From NCBI GenBank assembly GCA_002391235.1, contig DGRX01000004.1, positions 95,951 through 159,950 on the forward strand: a DNA stretch of 64,000 nucleotides, read 5' to 3'. The DNA comes from Treponema sp. UBA4377. Its GTDB lineage: Bacteria; Spirochaetota; Spirochaetia; Treponematales; Treponemataceae. The notes under the pieces are model-generated. The model was given only the letters and a program-made list of their open reading frames with translations. It made no database searches and was not told the DNA's origin. Below are positions 41,773 to 50,124 of the stretch, piece by piece (position 1 is the first letter of the stretch; every line of letters begins with the position of its first letter). The position numbers were made by a program, and so were the translations under genes.

Positions 41773-42546
41773 TTACGCCTGCGGCTTGTTCCAAGTGACG
41801 CGGAAGCCCACGCTCTTGAACTGGCCCGAAGCGTAGTTGAGTTCCTTATTGTTGCACTTGCCGGCGCGGGCGGCGTCAAAGAAACTTCCGCCGCAATAAT
41901 AGCGGCTTCCGTCGTTTCGCTCGCTCCAAACCCATTCAAAGACGTTGCCCGACATGTCGTAGATTCCAAAGGCGTTGGGCTTTAGCTGGGCCACTTGGTG
42001 CAATTTTCCGCCTGAGTTACAGTCGGTCCAGGCCACCGAGTCCAAGTCGTCGCTTCCGGAATACTTGTATTTTTCGCCGCCGCGAATGGCGATGTCCCAT
42101 TCGTCCAGGGTGGGAATTCGGTAGCCGTCCGCGCTTGGGTCAAAGTCAATTTTTCCCGCGATTTTTTGGTTTTGGTGCGGAAGGTAGCCCCAGTCGTCGG
42201 GGTTTGTACTGCCGTTCACGCTGTAGCAGGGAGCCTTTTGCTGAATGGCGCTTAGCTTGTTGCAAAAGACAATCGCGTCGTACCAGCTTACGGATTCAAC
42301 TGGGAACTTGTCGCCCTTTTCTTTTGAAGGGTTTTGGCCGGTGACGGCTTGGTAGACGTCCTGGGTGATTTCTGTCTTTGTTATGCAAAAATTGTTGCCG
42401 GGGATTTCGACGATTCCGATAGAAACACCGTTTCCAAAATCGATTTTCGCTTCTTTTTTTGCGCAAGATGCAAACGGGGCGGTTAGAAGAGCCAAAGCAA
42501 GGGCTGTGAAAACGCCCGCGATGTTTGTCATTTTTACAACTTTCAT
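41773..42546 (-). CDS. Formylglycine-generating-enzyme-like lipoprotein
   Basis: The 257-residue protein has a signal peptide with lipobox APFASC (C28), then an FGE-sulfatase/SUMF1 domain: FCITKTEITQDVYQAVTG, FPVESVSWYDAIVFCNKLS, YRIPTLDEWDIAIRGG, YDMSGNVFEWVW and GFRVTW at the end. FGE enzymes use paired cysteines near the C-terminus; here only one (AGKCNN) is visible, so a catalytic role is doubtful. Many spirochaete copies are structural or binding lipoproteins. A strong GGAGG site supports the start. Confidence 0.85.
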   Translation of the reverse strand: MKVVKMTNIAGVFTALALALLTAPFASCAKKEAKIDFGNGVSIGIVEIPGNNFCITKTEITQDVYQAVTGQNPSKEKGDKFPVESVSWYDAIVFCNKLSAIQQKAPCYSVNGSTNPDDWGYLPHQNQKIAGKIDFDPSADGYRIPTLDEWDIAIRGGEKYKYSGSDDLDSVAWTDCNSGGKLHQVAQLKPNAFGIYDMSGNVFEWVWSERNDGSRYYCGGSFFDAARAGKCNNKELNYASGQFKSVGFRVTWNKPQA

Positions 42547-42693
42547 AAAAGACCTCCTTTTTGTCCTTTGTTAGGTCGAATTTAGCGCCAAACGGAGAAT
42601 TTTCAAGCGGCGATTTTGCCCTTGTATATGTTGATTTTGATTTTTTTATCAAAAAAGCTCGCAATTTTTTAAAATATGATGTAGAATATTGAC

Positions 42694-43524
42694 ATGAACG
42701 AGTACAAGCACGAGAACATCCTTCACAAAAGGCACTTTGACTTGCAGTTTTCAATCCGCTTTGAAGTGGTTGACGACGTGAATTTTTATTCGCCCTTCCA
42801 CTGGCACAACCACATCGAGGCGCTTTACGTTTTGGACGGAAAGATTGGCTTTAAGGTGGAGGAGCGCAAATACCTTTTGGAAGGCGGCGACATGATAATC
42901 GTCAATTCCGAAAAAATCCATTCGTCAAAGCTGAACGGACGCGCCAAGTACATTTTGCTGCAAGTTCCGCTAAGCGCCTTTGAGGGAATCTACGACGACA
43001 TGGAAAGCGTCGTGTTCAAGGAAACGCTTTCCTCCGACGAAAGCCAAAAGCTTTTTCCCTTCCTTGAGCGGATGCTGGAATGCGTGGACTCAAAGGAACC
43101 CGAGCAAAGGGTTAAGTTTGTCTCGCTTTTGTACGAATTCTTTTATGTCATTCTTAGCGATTTTCAGGCGGAACGGAAGAGGGCCGCCGGCGGCTATTAC
43201 GGAATCAACCGCATTTCGCCGGTCTTGGCTTACGTAGAAAAAGAGTTCCGCCAAAAAATCAGCCTGGGCGACGCCGCCCAAATTATAAACGTTTCGCCCG
43301 AGCACCTTTGCAGGCTCTTTAAAAAATACACCGACATGACCTTTAACGAATACCTTATGTCGCTGCGAATCTCGGCCTTTTACCAGGCGCTTCAAAACAC
43401 CAACCAAAAAATTTCCGCGCTTTTGGAGGAATGCGGCATCGCAAACTACAAGGTCTTTATCCGCGAGTTCAAGAAAACGTTTGGAGCGACGCCAGAGGCG
43501 ATTAGGAACGAACGCCGCTCGTGA
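42694..43524 (+). CDS. AraC-family regulator with cupin sensor domain
   Basis: The 276-residue protein has an N-terminal cupin (about 25-110, with FHWHNHIEALYVLDGK and LEGGDMIIVNSEKIHS) and a C-terminal AraC double HTH (about 170-275, with SLGDAAQIINVSPEHLCRLFKK and ECGIANYKVFIREFKKTFGATP). It likely senses a carbohydrate and activates transport or degradation genes; none is adjacent. TAGAAT (42682-42687) lies seven bases before the ATG, suggesting a leaderless mRNA, though the -35 box is weak. Confidence 0.88.
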   Translation: MNEYKHENILHKRHFDLQFSIRFEVVDDVNFYSPFHWHNHIEALYVLDGKIGFKVEERKYLLEGGDMIIVNSEKIHSSKLNGRAKYILLQVPLSAFEGIYDDMESVVFKETLSSDESQKLFPFLERMLECVDSKEPEQRVKFVSLLYEFFYVILSDFQAERKRAAGGYYGINRISPVLAYVEKEFRQKISLGDAAQIINVSPEHLCRLFKKYTDMTFNEYLMSLRISAFYQALQNTNQKISALLEECGIANYKVFIREFKKTFGATPEAIRNERRS

Positions 43525-43534
43525 CAAAGATTGC

Positions 43535-43576
43535 AGGCAAGACTAAAATGCGGCGGCCCGCAAGGCCTTAAAGCGG
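43535..43576 (+). repeat. Two intergenic TTGCAAG-repeat cores in tandem
   Basis: AGGCAAGACTAAAATGCG (43535-43552) and CCGCAAGGCCTTAAAGCGG (43558-43576) lie head to tail between two convergent genes; the second runs into the 3' end of the lipid kinase gene. Confidence 0.5.
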
Positions 43577-44467
43577 CTGGAACGTCTTAAATCCACCGGG
43601 AACGATGCGCGCGTCAAGGACGCTGTCGTTGTAAATTTCGCCGTCAATCTCTATGGCGGCCGCGTTGAGGACCGTGATTTTGGCCTTGTCGCAGACGACG
43701 TGCTCGGCCCAAGGCTTTCCGATGTGCTGGCCGGCCACAAAGGCTGGCATCGCCATAAGGACCGGTCCTTTTGGCGGCTTTACGATCATTAAGTCCATTT
43801 TGCCGTCGTTGTTTTTGGCCGGCGGGCAAAGCTTTATTCCGCCGCCGAATTGCGTTCCGTTGCAAAAGGCCGCCATGACGCACTTGTATTCCTGCTTAAA
43901 ACCGTCGCGCTCAACTTGGACCGTGTAGGGCTTGTAATTTAAAAGCAGTTTTGAAAGCGAAAAAATGTAGGTGTTCTTGTTCTCTTCGGTGAGCTTCAGC
44001 ACTTCCACGTCAAGGCCGGTTCCGCAAACGTTAAGGCAGCGGCGGTCTCCGACTTGGATGTAGTCGCGGTCCACAGGCTTTCCGTGGACAATCGCCTGCA
44101 TGGCCTCTTTGGGGTCAAAGGAAATTTTGGCTCCGACCGCGTAGTCGTTTCCGCGGCCGGCCGGAACAAGGCCCAGGCGGGCGGCGCTAAAGTCCATGCC
44201 GTTTAAAACTTCGTGGAAGGTGCCGTCGCCGCCGATTGCGATTACAGTGTGGAACGAGCCTGAATCGTTGGAGGCGGCCGCGTTTTGGGCTTGCAGAGCC
44301 TTGGCTTCTTGGCAAGCCTTTTGGGCCAGCGCGCGGCCGGAGCCGTGGCCGTTTATGATTTCTGTCTTAAAGGGAAGGTTGTTTTGCGTCAGGAATTTTT
44401 CCGCGGTCTCAAGGCACTTTTTACCGGCGCCCTTTCCGCTCAACAAGTTTGCGATAATGTAGTACAT
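43568..44467 (-). CDS. Diacylglycerol/lipid kinase, YegS/DgkB-like
   Basis: The 299-residue protein begins YIIANLLSGKGAGKKC and has the nucleotide-binding IAIGGDGTFHEVLNG and LGLVPAGRGNDYAVG motifs of the DAGK_cat family, with a C-terminal beta-sandwich ending near IEIDGE. It phosphorylates a lipid such as diacylglycerol or a sphingoid-type base. Between helix 2 and IAIGGDG there is an extra segment (KALQAQNAAASNDSGSF) encoded by a dispersed repeat core. TTGCCG-N17-TACTAT lies six bases upstream of the ATG. Confidence 0.88.
   Translation of the reverse strand: MYYIIANLLSGKGAGKKCLETAEKFLTQNNLPFKTEIINGHGSGRALAQKACQEAKALQAQNAAASNDSGSFHTVIAIGGDGTFHEVLNGMDFSAARLGLVPAGRGNDYAVGAKISFDPKEAMQAIVHGKPVDRDYIQVGDRRCLNVCGTGLDVEVLKLTEENKNTYIFSLSKLLLNYKPYTVQVERDGFKQEYKCVMAAFCNGTQFGGGIKLCPPAKNNDGKMDLMIVKPPKGPVLMAMPAFVAGQHIGKPWAEHVVCDKAKITVLNAAAIEIDGEIYNDSVLDARIVPGGFKTFQPL
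44278..44295 (-). repeat. TTGCAAG-repeat core inside the lipid kinase gene
   Basis: The minus strand reads TGCAAGCCCAAAACGCGG, the best match to the consensus. It encodes the LQAQNAA part of an insertion in a loop of the kinase. Confidence 0.6.
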
Positions 44468-44473
44468 TTTTTT

Positions 44474-44502
44474 ATAGTAACATTATTCACGCGGTTCGGC
44501 AA
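44474..44502 (-). promoter_or_regulatory. Promoter of the lipid kinase gene, leaderless
   Basis: Minus-strand TTGCCG (44502-44497) and TACTAT (44479-44474) are 17 bp apart; the ATG at 44467 follows after six bases. Confidence 0.55.
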
Positions 44503-44504
44503 CC

Positions 44505-44533
44505 TTGATTTTATGAAAATCTTGAAGTATAAT
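44505..44533 (+). promoter_or_regulatory. Promoter of the AbiEii module, leaderless
   Basis: TTGATT (44505-44510) and TATAAT (44528-44533) are 17 bp apart and the predicted +1 is the A of the ATG at 44540. It is back to back with the lipid kinase promoter, only two bases separating the -35 boxes. Confidence 0.75.
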
Positions 44534-44539
44534 TTTAGT

Positions 44540-44950
44540 ATGGCCAGCGACGTAAAGACAATGGAAAAGCGCTTTAAAATATTGGAAACTCTCAATTGGG
44601 ACATGGATGTAAGCAAAGAAGAATTGCTTGACCTTGTCTTGGGCAAAGTTTCTGATGTAGGCGGAATTACAAGGGAAACGCTTTTTCTTAGGTCTTTGGA
44701 ACGGGTAGCGTGGCACAATCTTTTTGTGTTGTGGAACAGCGCGGAAGAGTGTTGCGGACTTTACACAGAAAAAGTCAGAAGGGGTTTGAGGAATGACGAG
44801 TCCAGACAGAAATATGACTTCATATTCGACCTATTACGAGGAGAACCTGTACAAACTCCAGAATGGGGTTCTGAATATTGTGAAAGAATTAGGAACGCCT
44901 TTTTATCTGACAGGTGGAACCGCCCTGAGCAGAGGCTATTACAAGCATAG
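44540..44950 (+). CDS. Antitoxin-like partner of an AbiEii nucleotidyltransferase
   Basis: The 136-residue protein matches small proteins encoded before AbiEii-type genes: LNWDMDVSKEELLDLVLGK, RETLFLRSLERVAWHNLFVLW and a C-terminal RQKYDFIFDLLRG block. It likely acts as the antitoxin or partner. The start at 44540 coincides with the predicted transcription start; ATG 44561 is an alternative. Its last 158 bp overlap the toxin gene in another frame, unusually long for such pairs; the true functional end may be near residue 110. Confidence 0.65.
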   Translation: MASDVKTMEKRFKILETLNWDMDVSKEELLDLVLGKVSDVGGITRETLFLRSLERVAWHNLFVLWNSAEECCGLYTEKVRRGLRNDESRQKYDFIFDLLRGEPVQTPEWGSEYCERIRNAFLSDRWNRPEQRLLQA

Positions 44951-45506
44951 ATATTCGGATGACTTGGATTTTTTTGTAAACAACGATTCAAATTTTTCTA
45001 AGAGCGCGGACCGTGTGATAGACGCGCTTTCCGCCAAGGGCTATAGTTGGGATCCTGACACTGAGTTTTACAAAACAGTTGGATTTTACACGATGAAAAT
45101 TCATCACAAAGATTTTTCTATGGGCTTGAAAATAGATTTTGTCAACGACATCGAAGCGCATTTTGGCGAAATCCGTGAAACAGATTTTTTTTATAGAACA
45201 GATTCCATCCGAAACATATTGTCAAACAAACTTTCAGCTTCCACTAGGTTTGCAGGAAAGGACATGGTTGACATAAGAGAAATTTGCTTGCATGAAAAAT
45301 TTAACTGGGGAGAAATTTTTGAGGAAGTGCGTCAAAAAGAAATCGGACTAGATCCTGACACTGTTTCTCAAATAATTGAAGGCACTCCGCGTTCCGCTTT
45401 TGATAGAATCAAATGGATAACAAAGCCAAGTTGGGAGCAGTTTCAAAAAGACATAAAAACCATTTCTATGGATATGCTTAAGCTGGGCGAGAACAGTTTG
45501 AGGTAG
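44793..45506 (+). CDS. AbiEii/AbiGii-type nucleotidyltransferase toxin
   Basis: The 237-residue protein has the minimal nucleotidyltransferase motif LTGGTALSRGYYKHRYSDDLDFF (GG[T] followed by D-x-D) near residues 38-62, then KIDFVN with a further acidic residue and a helical C-terminus. AbiEii toxins transfer nucleotides, for example to tRNA acceptor ends, and can act in phage abortive infection. AGGGG nine bases upstream supports ATG 44793; ATG 44814 is possible. The gene is AT-richer than the preceding kinase. Confidence 0.82.
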   Translation: MTSPDRNMTSYSTYYEENLYKLQNGVLNIVKELGTPFYLTGGTALSRGYYKHRYSDDLDFFVNNDSNFSKSADRVIDALSAKGYSWDPDTEFYKTVGFYTMKIHHKDFSMGLKIDFVNDIEAHFGEIRETDFFYRTDSIRNILSNKLSASTRFAGKDMVDIREICLHEKFNWGEIFEEVRQKEIGLDPDTVSQIIEGTPRSAFDRIKWITKPSWEQFQKDIKTISMDMLKLGENSLR

Positions 45507-45560
45507 TAAGTTCGTTGCAAAAGTGGGACTTGCCACGGCCTGCGCATGCAAAAATTTGTC

Positions 45561-45589
45561 TTGCTTTATGTTCCTTTCCATAATATAAT
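45561..45589 (+). promoter_or_regulatory. Promoter of the diguanylate cyclase gene
   Basis: TTGCTT (45561-45566) and TATAAT (45584-45589) are 17 bp apart; transcription should start near 45596, giving a 21-base leader. Confidence 0.65.
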
Positions 45590-45616
45590 GATAAGAATAT
45601 AAGTCAGGCTTGAATT

Positions 45617-46972
45617 ATGTTAAAAAACAACAGATTCTCTAAACAGATTGTCATGCTTGTCTCGGCTTTTTTGGTCGTTGTTATCGGGGTTTTGGCTGTT
45701 TTGTTGATAAGCCAGTCAAAGAACCTTTTGCAAAAGCACATGCGCGAGAGAATGTTGGACATCGCCAAAAGCGCGGCGGCCTTGCTTGACGGCGACGATT
45801 TGGAAAAGCTTCAAAAAGAGGACAAAGAAACTGAGCCATACCAAAAGGCCCTTGGAGTCCTTCGTTCCTTTCAAGAGCAGGTGGAGCTAAAATACATTTA
45901 CGGAATCCGCGACATGGGCGGAAAAAAATTCACCTTTACTATTGACCCCACTGTGGAAGACCCGGGCGAGTTTGGCGAGCCTGTGATGTACACCGACGCG
46001 CTGTACCAAGCCAGCCTTGGAATTCCATCGGTGGACGAAAAGCCATATGAAGACGATTGGGGCCGCTTTTACAGCGCCTACAGCCCCGTCCTGAATTCCG
46101 CCGGAAAAGTCGCGGGAATCGTGGCGGTTGACATAGACGCCAATTGGTACGAGGACCAGCTGCGGGGGAACGTTTACACGACCGTTGTTGTTTGCGTGAT
46201 TTCGCTTTTGGCCGGAGCGGCGATTGTTCTTTTTGTAGTCGCAAAAGTCAGAAAGCGCTTTTTTTCAATCAGCGAGGAAATGAGCCGCCTTGGCGAGGAC
46301 GTTGAATCCCTTGCGGGCGAATTGCGGCTTGCGTCCAGAGCGGGCCGTTACAACGAGCGCATGCTGGATTTTAAGCCAAAGTATAACGATGCGTTTGAGC
46401 TTTTGGAAAGCAAGCTTCATTTTATACGCGACGAGTTAAAGCGGTACATTGCCGACGCGCGAGAGATGGCTTACACCGACGCGCTTACGGGGCTTAGAAA
46501 CAGGACCGCCTACTTTGAGGAAATCAACCGCATTGACGCGCAAATCGTAAGCGGAAGGGCGAATTTTTCTGTGGCCGTTTTTGACATCAACGGACTAAAA
46601 AGCGCCAACGACAATTTTGGGCATGAGTTTGGAGACCTTCTGATTAGGACGATAGCCGGAATTTTAAAGGAATGCGTTGTCGAAGGAAAGTTTTACAGAA
46701 TCGGCGGCGACGAGTTTGTCGCGATTGCCCAAAATTCCGGAAAAGAATTTTTTGAAAAAACTTTTGCCTTGATTGACCGCGCTCTTGCTGACAGGGGCGG
46801 CCTTTTGCGAAATGGCGAAAAGCAGGCGCCTTTGGCTGTGTCCAAGGGAGCGGCGGTTTACGAAAAAGGCGCGGACAAGCGGTTTAACGCCGTCTTCCAC
46901 AAGGCCGACTGCTTGATGTACGACGACAAGGCCGCTTGGCATTCCAGGAATGAAAATGTTAAAAAGAAATAA
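45617..46972 (+). CDS. Membrane diguanylate cyclase with extracellular sensor
   Basis: The 451-residue protein has a membrane helix at about 10-32, an extracellular region to about 185 (Cache-like, including YIYGIRDMGGKKFTFTID), a second helix (about 190-212), a HAMP-like linker and a GGDEF domain (about 285-440). The catalytic motif RIGGDEFVAIA is intact, as are DALTGLRNR and DINGLKSANDNFGHEFGD, so it should make c-di-GMP. No RxxD inhibitory site is obvious. Confidence 0.9.
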   Translation: MLKNNRFSKQIVMLVSAFLVVVIGVLAVLLISQSKNLLQKHMRERMLDIAKSAAALLDGDDLEKLQKEDKETEPYQKALGVLRSFQEQVELKYIYGIRDMGGKKFTFTIDPTVEDPGEFGEPVMYTDALYQASLGIPSVDEKPYEDDWGRFYSAYSPVLNSAGKVAGIVAVDIDANWYEDQLRGNVYTTVVVCVISLLAGAAIVLFVVAKVRKRFFSISEEMSRLGEDVESLAGELRLASRAGRYNERMLDFKPKYNDAFELLESKLHFIRDELKRYIADAREMAYTDALTGLRNRTAYFEEINRIDAQIVSGRANFSVAVFDINGLKSANDNFGHEFGDLLIRTIAGILKECVVEGKFYRIGGDEFVAIAQNSGKEFFEKTFALIDRALADRGGLLRNGEKQAPLAVSKGAAVYEKGADKRFNAVFHKADCLMYDDKAAWHSRNENVKKK

Positions 46973-46983
46973 GGCGCCGCGCG

Positions 46984-47961
46984 TCAGCAAAGTTCCATGC
47001 CATTGTCTTGTTGTTTGTTTAGCATAGCAAAATACTTATCTGGGTTAATGGCATGTTTAATCTCGTTAAGATCAATAATACAATTTGACGTATGATTCAA
47101 AATGTACTTGGTACGGTCGTGCATTGCCCCTAATGATTCGGTAGTAATTGCAATGTTAATTACTTTCCGTAAATCATCAACGGTAACGCCATGACCAATT
47201 TTATCTTTAACACTACCTAAATAACTATCCATAAAATTGGTTACAGCGGTGAAGTCATTTGTGTCATATGCTTGTTGTAAGTCAATTCCTATTCTATCTT
47301 TAATCAAGATATTGTTGGCTGTATCAATCAGCTCATCTTTTTCTTTTATGTAACGGCTTGTTTTATCATTACCGTCAAATTGGGAACCAGCACCAGCCTT
47401 GCAGGCTTCGTTTGCAATAACACGATAAAAAGTATTAAAATCATAACATTGGATTTCATCTTCTGCGTTTTTTGCAATATCGCCCATGATTGATGCTATT
47501 CCACGTGAAACGATATTAGTGTTATGGTCAAGGTCGCCGCCTTTGTAATGAGTTATATATTGAAAATCATTCAACTTTTCGTTAAAGTACGCTTGGGCAG
47601 CGGGGCGGTCTTCTAACGAGTCAATAAATTTGTCCTTCAAACCTTTAACGTAGGTTACGGCTTCGCTATTGTAAAAGTCAACTTCTTCTTGGTCATCAAA
47701 ATAAGTATCTTTGCCCATGAAAGTGTGCAAAGTGTATTTGCCGTTACCAATGGTTACATCGTACGGTTTACCACCATATTCCGCATATTTGTCTTCTTGT
47801 TCATTGCCATTTGGATTGTCCGGATTAGTTGGTTGTGCGTAGGGGACCGGATTAATGCTGGAACCCGCCGGTTGTGAACAACTGGCGCCCATAACGGTCG
47901 CCATTGCAGCCGCGCCCAAAATAAATCCTTTACCAAATTTTTTAAATTGTTCCTTTATCAT
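46984..47961 (-). CDS. Hypothetical lipoprotein
   Basis: The 325-residue protein has an N-terminal signal and lipobox ATVMGASC, then a proline- and asparagine-rich linker (about 35-60) and a mostly helical body without a recognised domain. A GAGG site precedes the ATG at 47961. Codon use (GTA, AAC, CAA mix, low GC) differs from the neighbours. It is divergent from an XRE regulator with a 13-bp inverted repeat between them, so the pair may be co-acquired. Function unknown. Confidence 0.7.
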   Translation of the reverse strand: MIKEQFKKFGKGFILGAAAMATVMGASCSQPAGSSINPVPYAQPTNPDNPNGNEQEDKYAEYGGKPYDVTIGNGKYTLHTFMGKDTYFDDQEEVDFYNSEAVTYVKGLKDKFIDSLEDRPAAQAYFNEKLNDFQYITHYKGGDLDHNTNIVSRGIASIMGDIAKNAEDEIQCYDFNTFYRVIANEACKAGAGSQFDGNDKTSRYIKEKDELIDTANNILIKDRIGIDLQQAYDTNDFTAVTNFMDSYLGSVKDKIGHGVTVDDLRKVINIAITTESLGAMHDRTKYILNHTSNCIIDLNEIKHAINPDKYFAMLNKQQDNGMELC

Positions 47962-48014
47962 TTTTGTCCTCTTTATAAAACTTAAAAAATTGTCATGATT
48001 TTGCCGCCAACATC

Positions 48015-48050
48015 AATATATTGTTGTTATAAATTATACAACAATATATT
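48015..48050. promoter_or_regulatory. Long inverted-repeat operator between lipoprotein and XRE genes
   Basis: AATATATTGTTGT (48015-48027) and ACAACAATATATT (48038-48050) are perfect 13-bp arms around a TATAA-rich centre. A related half-site (ATCAA and TTGAT, 48071-48084) lies nearer the XRE start. It is a likely binding site for that XRE protein. Confidence 0.7.
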
Positions 48051-48095
48051 ATCGTTGTCAATTTTTAAACATCAAAATATTGATATTATAATCTT

Positions 48096-48434
48096 ATGGG
48101 TTTTAAGGAACGGCTTAGAGATGAAATTGAATGGCGGGGACTTTTGGTAAAGGAAGTTTCAGCCGCCGTTGGAATAAGCAACAGCACTTTTCTTTCTTAC
48201 ATAGACGCGCGCGGCGTTCTGCCTAATGTAGAAACCGCAGTCCGCATTGCAAAGTATCTTGGAGTTACCGTTGAATACTTGGTTGACGGAGAAAAACCGT
48301 CAAAAGAAACTTTGTCAAAAACAAGAAAGGCCGCGCTCAATCCTGAGAAACTCCGTTTGTCTCAAGCCTACGATAAACTTTCCGCCCATGATAAAAATAT
48401 TCTGCTAAAAATTGCCGCCGCTATTGGGGAATAA
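48096..48434 (+). CDS. XRE-family transcriptional regulator
   Basis: The 112-residue protein has an N-terminal HTH (about 5-65; LLVKEVSAAVGISNSTFLSYID and VRIAKYLGVTVEYLVDGE) and a C-terminal helical tail. TATAAT (48087-48092) almost abuts the ATG. It probably represses the divergent lipoprotein gene and itself through the 13-bp inverted repeat. Resemblance to CI-type repressors is partial; no phage genes are nearby. Confidence 0.83.
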   Translation: MGFKERLRDEIEWRGLLVKEVSAAVGISNSTFLSYIDARGVLPNVETAVRIAKYLGVTVEYLVDGEKPSKETLSKTRKAALNPEKLRLSQAYDKLSAHDKNILLKIAAAIGE

Positions 48435-48615
48435 AAAACTTTATTTCCATTGACAACGCTTCAAATTCGTTCCCGACAGAGACAATAAAAATCGCCGCCT
48501 TTGATTTTTGGTAAAGCGCGTCAAGACTGCTGAGAAATTGTATTTAATTCGACAAAAAATGCCGATACCTTCAATAAGGAAGAGTGTTTTTAAAGCGTTG
48601 GAACACGGAGGTTTT

Positions 48616-49947
48616 ATGAAAGAGAATTCTTTGGCCGCTTTTTGCGCGCTTTTTGTTTTTGGCGCGGCTTTGTTCGCGGCCGACACACAGTTTGTGTATT
48701 CGGGAAGCCAAAATTATTCTTTGGTGGAACGGACGGACTTGCGCCGCTACGACAACGGAAAATACGTTGGCCTTATGAGCCGCGAGGCGCGCTCCTTTAT
48801 TGTATGCGAGGACGGCGTTTACGACGGCGATTTTTTTGTCCATCAGGACACAGTTCACAATCAAAAAATCGTAGTGAACGGAATTCACGACAGCATTCGC
48901 TCTGTCTTTAAAATCGGAAAAGACGGAACGCTTACGATGATAGAGGACAACGGCTATCCCAGCTTTAGAAGCTTTCCGACCTTTCCGCAAAAGAAAATCC
49001 AGCAAGGCCAGTCATGGCAAGCCCGAGCCGTCCGCGCGATGGATCCGCTCAGCAAAGGAAGGCCGACCCGCGTTCCGATTTACGTTGAGTACACTTACTT
49101 GCGCGACGAAGTTTTTGGCGGACAGGAAGTTTACGTTTTAAGCGCGCGCTGGGCCACCCGCTACGGCTATTCGGAAGTCGACCCAAACGGCGACCCGGAC
49201 TTGTTGCGCGCCAACGGTTCCAACAACGCCACAATGTACATCCGCAAGGCCGACTGCGCCGCGCTTGTGATTCGGGACAGCGTTGACGAGTTGTACGAAT
49301 TTTCCGACGGAAGCAAAGTCGCGTTTAAGGGAACTATTAGTTTGTTCACCGAATACCCGCCGGCGATTGACAGGACAAGGCTTTTGCCCGCAATAAACCG
49401 CGTCGCAGCCGCCGACACAAACGCAGGCGGAACTGTGGCAAGCGCGAAAGGCGGCGCTTCCGGAAAGCAAAAAAGTTCCGGGGCAACTGGCGGCGACGAG
49501 GACCGGCCTCCGCTAAACGAAAGCAAGTGGCTGGAAAAAGTGCGCGTTGTGGGAACGTCGGGCGGCGCCGGAGAGTCTTCCGTAAAAATCAAGGAGACCG
49601 CTGGCGGCATAATGCTCACGCTGGAAAACCTTCACTTTAAGCCCGACAGCGCGCAGCTTTTGCCTGGCGAGGCCGCGCTCTTGGACAAAATCGCCGCGAT
49701 CCTAAAAGAGACCGGCCAAAACAAACTGCTTGTAAACGGTCACACCGCCAGCGTCGGAAACCCCAGCGGCGAGATGGCGCTGTCAATCGAGCGCGCAAAA
49801 GAAGTAGCCGCCCAGCTTTCCAAGCGCGGAATCGACGCCGACAAATTCATTTGCCGCGGAAGCGGAAGCAAATACCCCGTCGCCGACAATTCCACCAAGG
49901 AAGGCATGGCGCAAAACCGCCGCGTCGAGATTACGATATTGGAGTAG
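48616..49947 (+). CDS. OmpA-family outer-membrane protein
   Basis: The 443-residue protein has a signal peptide (about 1-24, ending ALFAAD), a beta-rich N-terminal body (about 25-270; PTRVPIYVEYTYLRDEVFGG), a low-complexity GGASGKQKSSGATGG linker and a C-terminal OmpA peptidoglycan-binding domain (about 335-443; LHFKPDSAQLLPGE, NGHTAS, LSIERAKEVAAQL, NRRVEITI). It should anchor in the envelope and tether it to peptidoglycan. GGAGG before 48616 and the signal peptide set the start. Confidence 0.88.
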   Translation: MKENSLAAFCALFVFGAALFAADTQFVYSGSQNYSLVERTDLRRYDNGKYVGLMSREARSFIVCEDGVYDGDFFVHQDTVHNQKIVVNGIHDSIRSVFKIGKDGTLTMIEDNGYPSFRSFPTFPQKKIQQGQSWQARAVRAMDPLSKGRPTRVPIYVEYTYLRDEVFGGQEVYVLSARWATRYGYSEVDPNGDPDLLRANGSNNATMYIRKADCAALVIRDSVDELYEFSDGSKVAFKGTISLFTEYPPAIDRTRLLPAINRVAAADTNAGGTVASAKGGASGKQKSSGATGGDEDRPPLNESKWLEKVRVVGTSGGAGESSVKIKETAGGIMLTLENLHFKPDSAQLLPGEAALLDKIAAILKETGQNKLLVNGHTASVGNPSGEMALSIERAKEVAAQLSKRGIDADKFICRGSGSKYPVADNSTKEGMAQNRRVEITILE

Positions 49948-49990
49948 GCCGCTCGTATTTTTTTGTTAAATTATGTGTTAAGCGTTATTT

Positions 49991-50107
49991 ATGGCGTATA
50001 GAATTGTAGAAATAACCAAACCTGCGGAATGTCATGTAACAAAGGGACAGCTTGAGCTAAACGACCTTCCGTTTTCGGAAAGTGATACAACTACAATAGA
50101 CGATTAA
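49991..50107 (+). pseudogene. Short ORF resembling a Cas1 N-terminus, fused to a repeated tail
   Basis: The 38-residue frame starts MAYRIVEITKPAECHVTKG, which looks like the first strands of type II Cas1 proteins, then switches to LNDLPFSESD, the tail also found at 51475-51511. If the likeness is real, it is the stump of a lost CRISPR adaptation gene; no other cas gene or array is in the window. No Shine-Dalgarno site or promoter is obvious. Confidence 0.35.
50055..50091 (+). repeat. 37-bp direct repeat, left copy
   Basis: AGCTAAACGACCTTCCGTTT and the following 17 bases recur at 51475-51511 with one mismatch. The two copies flank the AT-rich lipoprotein gene 50125-51294 at a distance of 1420 bp. 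Confidence 0.8.
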
Positions 50108-50124
50108 TTACACGAGGTATGAAT

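Noticed and set aside
44285..44539. Extension of the AbiEii partner frame upstream into the lipid kinase gene
   Set aside because: It would overlap the divergent kinase gene and lie upstream of the TTGATT-N17-TATAAT promoter.
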